Below are positions 1 through 5,659 of a stretch of 6,652 nt of DNA, piece after piece; the stretch's first letter is position 1, and the number at the start of each line of letters is the position of its first letter. Made by a program: the position numbers and the translations under genes. The notes under the pieces are model-generated. The model made no database searches. It was not told the origin of the DNA and was given only the letters and a program-made list of their open reading frames with translations. This stretch comes from Paraktedonobacter sp034438135 (GTDB lineage Bacteria > Chloroflexota > Ktedonobacteria > Ktedonobacterales > Ktedonobacteraceae), in contig DAOTTL010000594.1 of the NCBI GenBank assembly GCA_034438135.1, forward strand, positions 1 through 6,652, given 5' to 3'.

Positions 1-2
1 GC

Positions 3-320
3 ATTACAACTGACAAAAACCTTGTCACCCACATCAACGTCTTCACCGTTTCCCCAGAGAACCAGCAACAGCTCGTCGATCTGCTCATTGAAGCGGCCCA
101 AAGCACCATAAGGAAGTTTCCTGGGTATATCTCAAATAATTATCACAAAAGTCTGGATGGAACCAGGGTAACCACTTATGCCCAGTGGCATAGCCAAGCA
201 GATTTCGAGGCGATGTTGCAAAGTCCTGAAACTGCTCCCCAGTTCCAGGCACTTTCGCAGCTTGTCACGAGTTTCGAACCCCATCTCTATGAGGTTGTTT
301 TTGTTGATGAAATCGGCTGA
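3..320 (+). CDS. Antibiotic biosynthesis monooxygenase (ABM)-fold protein, 3' part
   Basis: This is an open frame from the window edge to a TGA at 318-320, giving 105 residues; no ATG, GTG or TTG with a ribosome site is needed inside, so the gene starts upstream of the window. The residues show a typical ABM dimeric alpha+beta barrel domain: a strand (VTHINVFTV), a helix rich in Q and L (QQQLVDLLIEAAQ), the turn FPGYISNNYHKSLDG, the strand TRVTTYAQWHSQADFEAML and a final helix and strand ending LYEVVFVDEIG. The family ranges from small quinol or haem monooxygenases to proteins of unknown substrate, and nothing here identifies the substrate. An N-terminal extension or a second ABM repeat may lie outside the window. 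The fold is fairly secure; the reaction is not. Confidence 0.75.
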   Translation: MTTDKNLVTHINVFTVSPENQQQLVDLLIEAAQSTIRKFPGYISNNYHKSLDGTRVTTYAQWHSQADFEAMLQSPETAPQFQALSQLVTSFEPHLYEVVFVDEIG

Positions 321-388
321 ATTGATTGACCAATAAAATGGTTCTGGCCCACTCCTGGTGATAAGTACAGCAGTAAGAGGATAGCTTT

Positions 389-419
389 GTGGGCAAGATC
401 TCTCAAAGATCTTGCCCAC
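389..419. terminator. Strong hairpin after the ABM gene, possible bidirectional terminator
   Basis: A perfect 13-bp inverted repeat (389-401 and 407-419, arm GTGGGCAAGATCT) encloses a 5-nt loop. It lies 70 nt after the ABM stop and 109 nt beyond the end of the convergent VOC gene, a position that suits a terminator for either. There is no clean T-tract on either side (the + side continues CAGGAGAATTATTG), so intrinsic termination is plausible but unproven. Confidence 0.45.
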
Positions 420-527
420 CAGGAGAATTATTGTATTTTCGTCAAAATACTTTGGGATTTACACTCCTACCTGACGTAAAATAGGAGCTTCGGTCATTAG
501 CCACTAATGAGGTGACATCCCCGACTG

Positions 528-908
528 CTAGCTCTGTGGCTTGTCGTAGTTCATCAGCCAGGTGACACCGAACTGGTCAGTGCAGTGGGCGATGATGGCA
601 CCCCAGCCGCTGTCGGTCGGTGCAAACACCTCTTTGCCGCCTTCCACCAGCCTGGCGTAGAAATCTCGCAACTGTTCCTCGCTATCACAATTCAGCACCA
701 GACTGTAACCGTTCCCACGCTCCAAACTAGCCTGATCGCTTTGGAGGTCGCTGCCCATAAAGTGAATACCGCTGCCTTGGAAGTCCAGATGTATAACGCG
801 CTCGCCCTCAAACTGCACCTCGGCATCACCACCGAACACACCCTTGTAAAACTTGATCGCCTCCTGGCCATTCTTCGCGAAATTGATGTACGGTACAATG
901 TTTGCCAT
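528..908 (-). CDS. PhnB-like VOC (glyoxalase/bleomycin-resistance fold) family protein
   Basis: This is a complete 126-residue protein, the usual length for single-domain PhnB-like VOC proteins. It begins ANIVPYINFAKNGQEAIKFYK, the usual VOC start in which a first strand leads into a helix ending FYKGVFGG (residues 19-27). It continues through the strand VIHLDFQGSGIHFMGSD (38-54), the second-half strand NGYSLVLNCDSEEQL (66-80) and helix, and ends with GWGAIIAHCTDQFGVTWLMNY (101-121), matching the PhnB signature of WGA, then D-x-FG, then W-M-N. The ATG at 906-908 is preceded on the minus strand by GAAGGAAAG at good spacing, which supports this start. Such proteins are often annotated as 3-demethylubiquinone methyltransferase-like or PhnB, but most have no known reaction, and none can be assigned here. 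The gene converges on the ABM gene. Confidence 0.88.
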   Translation of the reverse strand: MANIVPYINFAKNGQEAIKFYKGVFGGDAEVQFEGERVIHLDFQGSGIHFMGSDLQSDQASLERGNGYSLVLNCDSEEQLRDFYARLVEGGKEVFAPTDSGWGAIIAHCTDQFGVTWLMNYDKPQS

Positions 909-936
909 AGTCTTTCCTTCTCATAAGTTCTACCTG

Positions 937-999
937 CTAGCCTTGAGACAATGCGAGATAGCCGGGTGCCGTGCTTTCGCCTCCTGAAAATGCAATCAT
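937..999 (-). pseudogene. Truncated dienelactone hydrolase N-terminus (20 codons, then stop)
   Basis: The minus strand carries an ATG at 999-997 preceded by a strong Shine-Dalgarno (GAGGAGA, 5-7 nt away), followed by 20 codons and a TAG at 939-937. The peptide begins MIAFSGGEST and ends APGYLALSQG. The pattern M-I-x-F-x-x-G, then T-x-x-G-Y-L-A-L-x-x-G, is how many dienelactone hydrolase family proteins begin, where the next residues normally lead into a beta strand and an E/H-x-WG motif. None of that follows: the frame stops, and 28 nt later the VOC gene starts. I infer a deletion remnant that kept the promoter-proximal end and ribosome site of a lost hydrolase. It could instead be a short leader peptide in the VOC transcript. 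The similarity is recognised from memory and is short. Confidence 0.45.
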
Positions 1000-1276
1000 A
1001 GATTCTCCTCTGTCTCAAAAGTATTTCCCACCGAAAAGCCAGTGGGTTCTTCAAGAGACATTCTACCCAGACACACTAAATCCGGTAATGCTCCTGGTAG
1101 TCGTGCGGCTCTTATAGCTGTGCATATGACCCGTTGAATTGATAAATTTTAGCATACGAGTCTACCCCGAAGAGCATGTGAGAAGCAAGGCATACAGGGC
1201 ATGCATGCTTTACGTCCGGGTTTCTCTAAGGAGGAGCGAAAGCGAGTCAGGAGGCGATGAGCGTTAGCTGGCAATG

Positions 1277-1306
1277 TTGACACCATCTTTTGAGGACAGG
1301 TACAAT
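1277..1306 (+). promoter_or_regulatory. Predicted sigma70/sigmaA promoter of the etf operon
   Basis: There is a perfect -35 hexamer TTGACA at 1277-1282, then an 18-bp spacer, then TACAAT at 1301-1306, a five-of-six match to the -10 consensus. Transcription would start near 1313, leaving a leader of about 200 nt before etfB. It points toward the operon and is the best promoter I can find in the intergenic region. One caution is that the -10 hexamer is also the first half of a 12-bp direct repeat that recurs exactly at the etfB start codon, so part of the match may have another origin. Confidence 0.6.
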
Positions 1307-1331
1307 GAAGATAGCCAATTAAACACAATAG

Positions 1332-1371
1332 GCAAATTCTACTCTTCGGTGCTTTCCAGAAGCAGAATTGC
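1332..1371 (+). promoter_or_regulatory. Hairpin in the etfB 5' leader
   Basis: Within the predicted leader an imperfect stem forms: AATTCT (1335-1340) pairs with AGAATT (1364-1369), extended outward by GC with a bulge, and CTTCGG (1344-1349) pairs with CC-A-GAAG (1356-1362). The terminal loop is about 6 nt. There is no T-tract, so it is not an obvious terminator. It may stabilise or regulate the leader, and no known riboswitch class is recognised. Confidence 0.35.
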
Positions 1372-1412
1372 AAAGGGCAGGCCTCTGTCGGACCATGAGG
1401 AATCCTCGCGCA

Positions 1413-1464
1413 ACCCTTCTTTTTTCCACTGTCTTAAGCAGTAGGAAGGGTCTTGGAAAGCCCT
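1413..1464 (+). promoter_or_regulatory. Mutually exclusive hairpins ahead of etfB
   Basis: ACCCTTC (1413-1419) can pair with GAAGGGT (1445-1451). The second arm overlaps AGGG-T-CTT (1447-1454), which can instead pair with AAGCCCT (1458-1464) around a 3-nt loop. Two alternative folds sharing one segment is the arrangement used by attenuators. No T-tract follows the second hairpin, and the ribosome site at about 1494-1499 is not visibly enclosed, so function is uncertain. Confidence 0.25.
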
Positions 1465-1509
1465 GTTCAACTCTTGCACTTTGCATACAAAAGATGAGGC
1501 AACATTACA

Positions 1510-2295
1510 ATGAAGATGTATGTCTGTGTAAAACAGATTCCAGACCCTAACACCGTTGTTAGCAAGCTAGATCCTGATACAAAACGGCTGGTGCGTAGCG
1601 GGGTCTCGCTTGTGCTTGATCCTGGTGACGAAAGCACGATCTCAGCAGCCATCAAATTGCGCGACACCGTGGGAAATAGCGAACTAACCGCCGTGTGCAT
1701 GGGGCCAGCCAGCGCACAAGAGTCTATGCGCCGTTCATTGGCTATGGGCGTGGATCGCGCTATCCTTGTAACAGACCCTGCACTGGCTGGTTCTGACTCC
1801 CTGGCGACTGCACGTGTGCTGGCCAGTGTCCTCAAAAAAGAAGGCGCAGAACTGATCTTCTGCTCGACTGAGAGCACCGACGGCTATACAGGCATGGTAC
1901 CTGGAGGAATCGCAGAGTTTCTGGGCTTTCCGCAACTAACATTTGCTCGTGAAATCAAAATAGACGGACAAAAGGCCATCGTGAAACGTGTCACACAAAC
2001 CGGCTATCAGGTTGTCGAGTGTTCACTCCCTGCCGTGATTACTATAGCCAGTGGTTCCTTTGAAGCAATCTATGCAACGATGAAAGGTATCATGAGTTCA
2101 AAGAAGAAGCCTTTGACACAGATGAACCTTTCCGACCTCGGTCTCGACGCTTCGCAGGTAGGCGAGGCCGGTGCTCGCGAAAATGTGCTGGCAATCGGCA
2201 AGGCCGAGGCTCGTGCAGTTGGTCAAATTCTCAAGGACGAGGGCGATGCCGCCCAAAAAATTGCTGACTTCTTGCAGCGCTACTCACTTCTCTAG
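1510..2295 (+). CDS. etfB: Electron transfer flavoprotein, beta subunit
   Basis: This is a complete 261-residue EtfB of normal length. With EtfA it forms a soluble cytoplasmic heterodimer that accepts electrons from acyl-CoA dehydrogenases and related flavoenzymes; in known ETFs the beta subunit holds AMP and part of the interface to FAD. It starts MKMYVCVKQIPDP, the family's N-terminal strand and loop. The AMP-binding region includes SLAMGVDRAILV (76-87) and STDGYTGMVPGGIAEFLG (119-139), and the C-terminal half carries the ETF-beta signature region GYQVVECSLPAVITI (165-179) and MKGIMSSKKKPL (191-202). The wording STDGYTG...GYxVVE resembles the actinobacterial FixA/EtfB type. The start at 1510 gives the expected N-terminus; GATGAGG about 10 nt upstream is a modest ribosome site. 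It is first in the operon, 123 nt ahead of etfA. Confidence 0.97.
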   Translation: MKMYVCVKQIPDPNTVVSKLDPDTKRLVRSGVSLVLDPGDESTISAAIKLRDTVGNSELTAVCMGPASAQESMRRSLAMGVDRAILVTDPALAGSDSLATARVLASVLKKEGAELIFCSTESTDGYTGMVPGGIAEFLGFPQLTFAREIKIDGQKAIVKRVTQTGYQVVECSLPAVITIASGSFEAIYATMKGIMSSKKKPLTQMNLSDLGLDASQVGEAGARENVLAIGKAEARAVGQILKDEGDAAQKIADFLQRYSLL

Positions 2296-2418
2296 CACAC
2301 TATCCTGAAAGCTGATGCAAAGAGAAGCCCCTTTCGCTTCTTGACCAGATCAGGATCTTAGAGAAACCTGAAGAGTTCAGCGATTTTATGCGAAGTCTTT
2401 TGAAAGAGGAAAACAATC

Positions 2419-3384
2419 ATGGCAAAAACGATCTGGGTGCTGGTCGAAATCGAAAACGAGCTGCCCGCTCGTTCCTCCCTGGAAGTACTGGGGAAAGCCG
2501 CCACTCTGGGCCGTGCCGAGGCCATTGTGTTTGGCTCTCAGGCTGCAAAAGTTGCGGCCAACCTGGGCGAATACGGGGCAGATAAGGTCTATGTACACGC
2601 TGACGCCGCTTATGATACCTATTTGACTCTACCAGCAGTTGATACTATCAGCGAACTACTGAAGCAGCATCAACCCGACCTGCTGCTCTTTCCCACAACC
2701 TACGATGCACGCGATATCGCAGCCCGTCTGAACGTGCGTCACAATCTAGGTCTGATCACAGATGTCACCGGTCTGGAGTACGATGGCGAACAGCTAAAAG
2801 CTACCGTCCCGTGGGGAGGCGAGAACGTAGTTACCGCGACCCATCCAGGCGAGCATGGCATAATCCTGGTACGTCCTAAAGCCTTTAGTATCGAGCAGAC
2901 CCCTGGCAAAACTGCCGAGATGGAAGAACTGACCATCGCACTTAACGCCGCTTCGCAGAGTATCAAGATCCTCGAAACCGTTGAAGAGGCCAGCGATGGA
3001 CCCGCGCTGGAGGATGCCAGCGTCATCGTCAGTGGCGGACGTGGTCTGGGGAAGGCCGAGAATTACAAACTCGTTGAGGAACTTGCTAAAACTCTCGGTG
3101 GTGCTCCTGGTGCAACTCGTGCAATCGTAGACGCAGGCTGGCTGCCATATAGCTATCAGATTGGTCAGACCGGTAAAACAGTCAAGCCAACGCTTTATAT
3201 TGCCTGTGGTATCAGCGGAGCCATCCAACATCTAGCCGGGATGAAAGGTGCCAAATTCATTGTCGCAATCAACAAGGATGAACATGCACCAATTTTCTCA
3301 GTTGCCGATCTGGGCATCGTAGGTGATGCGCTGACAATCGTGCCGCAATTGACTGCCGAAGTGAAGAAGCGCAAGACACAGTAA
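2419..3384 (+). CDS. etfA: Electron transfer flavoprotein, alpha subunit
   Basis: This is a complete 321-residue EtfA of usual length. It pairs with EtfB and binds the redox-active FAD. The N-terminal domain starts AKTIWVLVEIENELPARSSLEVLGKA and includes FPTTYDARDIAARL (91-104). The C-terminal FAD domain has VSGGRGLG (204-211), AENYKLVEELAKTLGG, DAGWLPYSYQIGQTGKTV (238-255) and the ETF-alpha signature LYIACGISGAIQHLAGM (259-275), followed by FIVAINKDEHAPIF (280-293). The GQTGK and the Q-H pair are the flavin-contacting residues expected from known ETFs. AGAGGA eight nt before ATG 2419 supports the start. The 123-nt gap after etfB holds only weak hairpins (2323-2341 and 2368-2380) and no convincing promoter, so co-transcription is likely. 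The extra features of bifurcating ETF systems were not assessed, but the downstream partner argues for a quinone-linked respiratory ETF. Confidence 0.97.
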   Translation: MAKTIWVLVEIENELPARSSLEVLGKAATLGRAEAIVFGSQAAKVAANLGEYGADKVYVHADAAYDTYLTLPAVDTISELLKQHQPDLLLFPTTYDARDIAARLNVRHNLGLITDVTGLEYDGEQLKATVPWGGENVVTATHPGEHGIILVRPKAFSIEQTPGKTAEMEELTIALNAASQSIKILETVEEASDGPALEDASVIVSGGRGLGKAENYKLVEELAKTLGGAPGATRAIVDAGWLPYSYQIGQTGKTVKPTLYIACGISGAIQHLAGMKGAKFIVAINKDEHAPIFSVADLGIVGDALTIVPQLTAEVKKRKTQ

Positions 3385-3409
3385 TCGCTCCCGGCAGCCT
3401 ATTATAGGG

Positions 3410-3443
3410 GAAGGGCCAGATGAGTGAGTGATCCTGGCCCTTC
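3410..3443 (+). promoter_or_regulatory. Intercistronic hairpin between etfA and etfD
   Basis: A perfect 10-bp inverted repeat, GAAGGGCCAG (3410-3419) and CTGGCCCTTC (3434-3443), can be extended by three more pairs (GAT with ATC) across a one-base bulge. It begins 25 nt after the etfA stop and ends 7 nt before the GGAGG of etfD. No T-run follows immediately (GCCATACGGAGG), so full termination is unlikely. It could be an mRNA processing or stability element that sets the amount of membrane protein against soluble ETF, or a leaky terminator. Confidence 0.5.
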
Positions 3444-3464
3444 GCCATACGGAGGTTTTTATCT

Positions 3465-5588
3465 ATGACCCCCATCATTTCCCCAACCGGGAACTGGGTC
3501 GGTACGGTTCTCTTCGTATTGCTGCTCGTTGCCGGCATTGGTCTCTTCGCCGTGCGAGCGGGCGAACTGGTCGCGCTTCTAGCAAAAGCACGGCGCGAGG
3601 ACCGTACCGATCATCTTGACGATCGTATTGGTGACTTTTTTAAGATTGTGTTGGGACAGAGTGGGGTGTTACGCGATCCGATCCCCGGTATTGCTCATTT
3701 TTTCACCTTCTGGGGCTTTATAATCATCCAGATTGGACTCCTTGATCTCATAATTCGGGCTTTCGGCTTTGAGATTCCCTTTATCGGCGGCAATCCAGTT
3801 TTTGTGGTCGTACTCGATCTTTTTATTATTTTTGTAGCACTTGCCCTCGTTCTCTTTGCCATCAGGCGGGCAGTTTTCCATCCCAAACAGTTACAGAGTT
3901 CCAGACATGGTCCCTGGGATGGCTATATTATCCTGGGCTTAATCCTGGTGGTTCTGATCACGCTGGCCCTGGTGGAGGCCTTTGAGTACGCGGCCAGTGG
4001 TGGAGCAGCATGGTCACTCTTCGGTTCCTGGATTGGTCCCTGGTTTAGCGGTCTGGGCGAGACAACCAATACTATCCTTTTCCGCGTCTTCTGGTGGCTA
4101 CACATTTCAACCGTGCTCTTTTTCCTGGTCTACCTGCCGAGTTCAAAACACCTGCATCTACTGGCCACTCCGTTCAATGTCTTCTTCCGCAGCTACAAGC
4201 CAACTGGCGCACTGCCATTAATGGAGGACCTTGAGGAGCGTGAGGACTATGGGGTTTCTAAGTCCGAACAATTTACCTGGAAACAATTGCTCGATGGCTA
4301 TGCCTGTACAGAATGTGGCCGCTGTAATACCGTGTGTCCCGCAACCAACACCGGCAAGCCTCTTTTGCCGAAAGAGATCATTTTGGGCGTCAAAGAGGCC
4401 CTGTTTGCCAACAGTGCAGAGATCCTCGGTAAGGATAGTCCCTGGGTCACGTTGAGACCCCTGGGTACGCGTGCGGGCGCGATGGTCGCTCAGAAAGATC
4501 CAGAGCCACTGGTAGGCGGAGCCATCTCTACAGAGGCACTCTGGGCCTGCACAACCTGTAGTGCGTGTATGGAGATCTGTCCAGTCTCCATCGAGCATGT
4601 GCCAAAGATCGTAGACATGCGCCGTCACCTGGTCATGGAAGAGAGCGAATTTCCTCAAGAAGTCACATCGCTCTTCAACAACATCGAGCGCAACGGCAAT
4701 CCCTGGGAGATCAACAACGATACCCGCGCCGAATGGGCGGCGGGTCTGGATATTCCACTGCTAGCAGAGAATCCCGATGCAGATGTACTCTACTGGGTTG
4801 GTTGTATGGGTTCGTTTGATCAGCGTAACAGGCGGGTCGCAACATCGGTTGCGAAGATTCTCAAAGAGGCTCAGGTCAACTTCGCCATCCTTGGACCCGA
4901 AGAGTCCTGCACAGGCGATCCAGCACGCCGCATCGGCAACGAGTATCTGTGGCAGATGCAGGCTCAACAGAATATTGAGACCCTGGATGGCTATGGTTTC
5001 AACCGTACAAAAGCCCAGGAGAATGGACATAACGGACATCAGAGTGGAGCAACTGTGAGCAAACATCGCACCATTCTCACCGCCTGTCCCCATTGTTTCA
5101 ACACCCTGGGCAACGAATATCCGCAGTTGGGCGGTGACTATGAGGTAGTTCACCATACCGTTTTTATTGATAAACTGCTGGTGGACGAAAAGCTGAAACT
5201 GCCGGAGAGCTTTGATCAGCGTAAACTTACCTACCACGATCCATGCTACATTGGCCGCTACAACGGTATCTACGACGAGCCTCGTCACGTTCTGAACGTT
5301 TTGAACAATAACGGCGTCACCGAAATGGAACGCCATCGCAACAAAAGCTTTTGTTGCGGCGGCGGTGGTGGACGTGCATGGATGGAGGAGAAGATTGGCA
5401 AACGCGTCAATCAGACACGTATGAAGGAGGCTCTGGACACCGGTGCCGAGGTTCTGGCTGCGGCCTGTCCATTCTGCATTACCATGTTCGATGACGGCCT
5501 CAAAGGAATCGAGGCTGAGGACAGGATGCGGATTGAGGATATCTCCGAAATCGTAGCCCAGGCTTTGGAAAAAAAGGAGAGAGGTTAG
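3465..5588 (+). CDS. etfD: Membrane-bound ETF:quinone oxidoreductase, cytochrome b/Fe-S type (EtfD/EMO)
   Basis: This 707-residue fusion protein takes electrons from reduced ETF and passes them to the membrane quinone, probably menaquinone. Hydrophobic segments lie at about 11-31, 75-98, 112-133, 152-172 and 203-225, a five-helix NarI-like cytochrome b domain; His78 and His213 inside helices, and His229/His231 just after the last, are candidate haem ligands. Two ferredoxin motifs follow, C281-x2-C284-x2-C287-x3-C291-P and C362-x2-C365-x2-C368-x3-C372-P. Two HdrD-like CCG domains come next: C447, then C482-T-G and C541-P-H-C in the first, and C594, C630-C631-G and C668-P-F-C in the second. The first has Thr where CCG has its second Cys, as I recall for EtfD/Rv0338c-type proteins. 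An Asn/Gly/His-rich stretch at 512-534 looks like a flexible insertion. GGAGG nine nt before ATG 3465 fixes the start. Adjacency to etfBA strongly supports the role, and it differs from the classical FAD/4Fe-4S ETF-QO. Confidence 0.9.
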   Translation: MTPIISPTGNWVGTVLFVLLLVAGIGLFAVRAGELVALLAKARREDRTDHLDDRIGDFFKIVLGQSGVLRDPIPGIAHFFTFWGFIIIQIGLLDLIIRAFGFEIPFIGGNPVFVVVLDLFIIFVALALVLFAIRRAVFHPKQLQSSRHGPWDGYIILGLILVVLITLALVEAFEYAASGGAAWSLFGSWIGPWFSGLGETTNTILFRVFWWLHISTVLFFLVYLPSSKHLHLLATPFNVFFRSYKPTGALPLMEDLEEREDYGVSKSEQFTWKQLLDGYACTECGRCNTVCPATNTGKPLLPKEIILGVKEALFANSAEILGKDSPWVTLRPLGTRAGAMVAQKDPEPLVGGAISTEALWACTTCSACMEICPVSIEHVPKIVDMRRHLVMEESEFPQEVTSLFNNIERNGNPWEINNDTRAEWAAGLDIPLLAENPDADVLYWVGCMGSFDQRNRRVATSVAKILKEAQVNFAILGPEESCTGDPARRIGNEYLWQMQAQQNIETLDGYGFNRTKAQENGHNGHQSGATVSKHRTILTACPHCFNTLGNEYPQLGGDYEVVHHTVFIDKLLVDEKLKLPESFDQRKLTYHDPCYIGRYNGIYDEPRHVLNVLNNNGVTEMERHRNKSFCCGGGGGRAWMEEKIGKRVNQTRMKEALDTGAEVLAAACPFCITMFDDGLKGIEAEDRMRIEDISEIVAQALEKKERG

Positions 5589-5592
5589 GTTT

Positions 5593-5654
5593 CGAATGAA
5601 AAAGGGGAGTATGTCTGGCGGGCTTCCGCCAGGCATACTCCCCTTTTTCATTCG
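5593..5654. terminator. Bidirectional intrinsic terminator between etfD and prs
   Basis: Two 29-nt arms (5593-5621 and 5626-5654) pair around a 4-nt loop GCTT with only one G-U pair. The G+C-rich core (GGGGAGTATG, then CTGGCGG) is flanked by AAAAA at 5599-5603 and TTTTT at 5644-5648, so a U-tract follows the core hairpin in both directions. It begins 4 nt after the etfD stop and ends 5 nt before the prs stop, and so serves the two convergent genes. Confidence 0.93.
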
Positions 5655-5659
5655 TTTAG

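Larger units (their letters stand above)
1000..1509. other. Gene-free region between the divergent VOC and etfB genes
   Basis: No coding region here convinces me. From 1011 to 1060 there is a nested inverted repeat: TGTCTC at 1011-1016 against GAGACA at 1055-1060, enclosing CCCAC at 1027-1031 against GTGGG at 1042-1046. It would lie in the leader of the minus-strand transcript. From about 1157 to 1276 the composition changes to a purine-rich block (GGAGGAGCGAAAGCGAG, then AGGAGGCGATGAGCG, and the palindrome GCATGCATGC at 1199-1208) that looks like a dispersed noncoding repeat. From 1277 to 1509 lie the likely etf promoter and its structured leader, listed separately. A 74-codon minus-strand frame through the repeat-like block has a poor ribosome site, a Cys/Arg-rich product and no recognisable domain. 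Confidence 0.6.
1301..1517 (+). repeat. Pair of 12-bp direct repeats bracketing the etfB leader
   Basis: TACAATGAAGAT occurs at 1301-1312 and again at 1506-1517, 205 bp apart, the second copy containing the etfB start codon. Both copies are preceded by GAGG at nearly the same distance (5 and 6 nt), so the first copy looks like a second translation start, but it reads only M-K-I-A-N and stops. It may be a target-site-like duplication around an inserted 193-bp segment (1313-1505), a tandem duplication relic, or chance. No convincing terminal inverted repeats are seen at the inner borders. Confidence 0.5.

Noticed and set aside
692..1054. 120-codon minus-strand ORF overlapping the VOC gene
   Set aside because: It reads the VOC gene in another frame and gives an Arg/Ser-rich product without domain features.
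1111..1138. Possible minus-strand promoter for the VOC transcript (TTCAAC-16 bp-TATAAG)
   Set aside because: The -35 matches only half of the consensus; such a match is expected by chance in a region this long.
1167..1349. CCGAAGAG / CTCTTCGG as terminal inverted repeats of a small transposable element
   Set aside because: Only 8 bp match with no extension on either side and no flanking duplication; too weak to call an element.
1149..1373. 74-codon minus-strand ORF in the intergenic region
   Set aside because: It is rich in Cys, Arg and Leu, has no good ribosome site and no recognisable domain, and lies across a repeat-like block and the etf promoter.
2296..2418. Separate promoter for etfA in the etfB-etfA gap (TTGACC at 2341-2346)
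   Set aside because: No -10-like hexamer lies at suitable spacing, and the small hairpins here have short stems and no T-tract.
4761..5651. Long 296-codon ORF antisense to etfD
   Set aside because: It lies wholly opposite clear etfD coding sequence, including its cysteine motifs, and starts inside the terminator; it is a shadow of codon bias.
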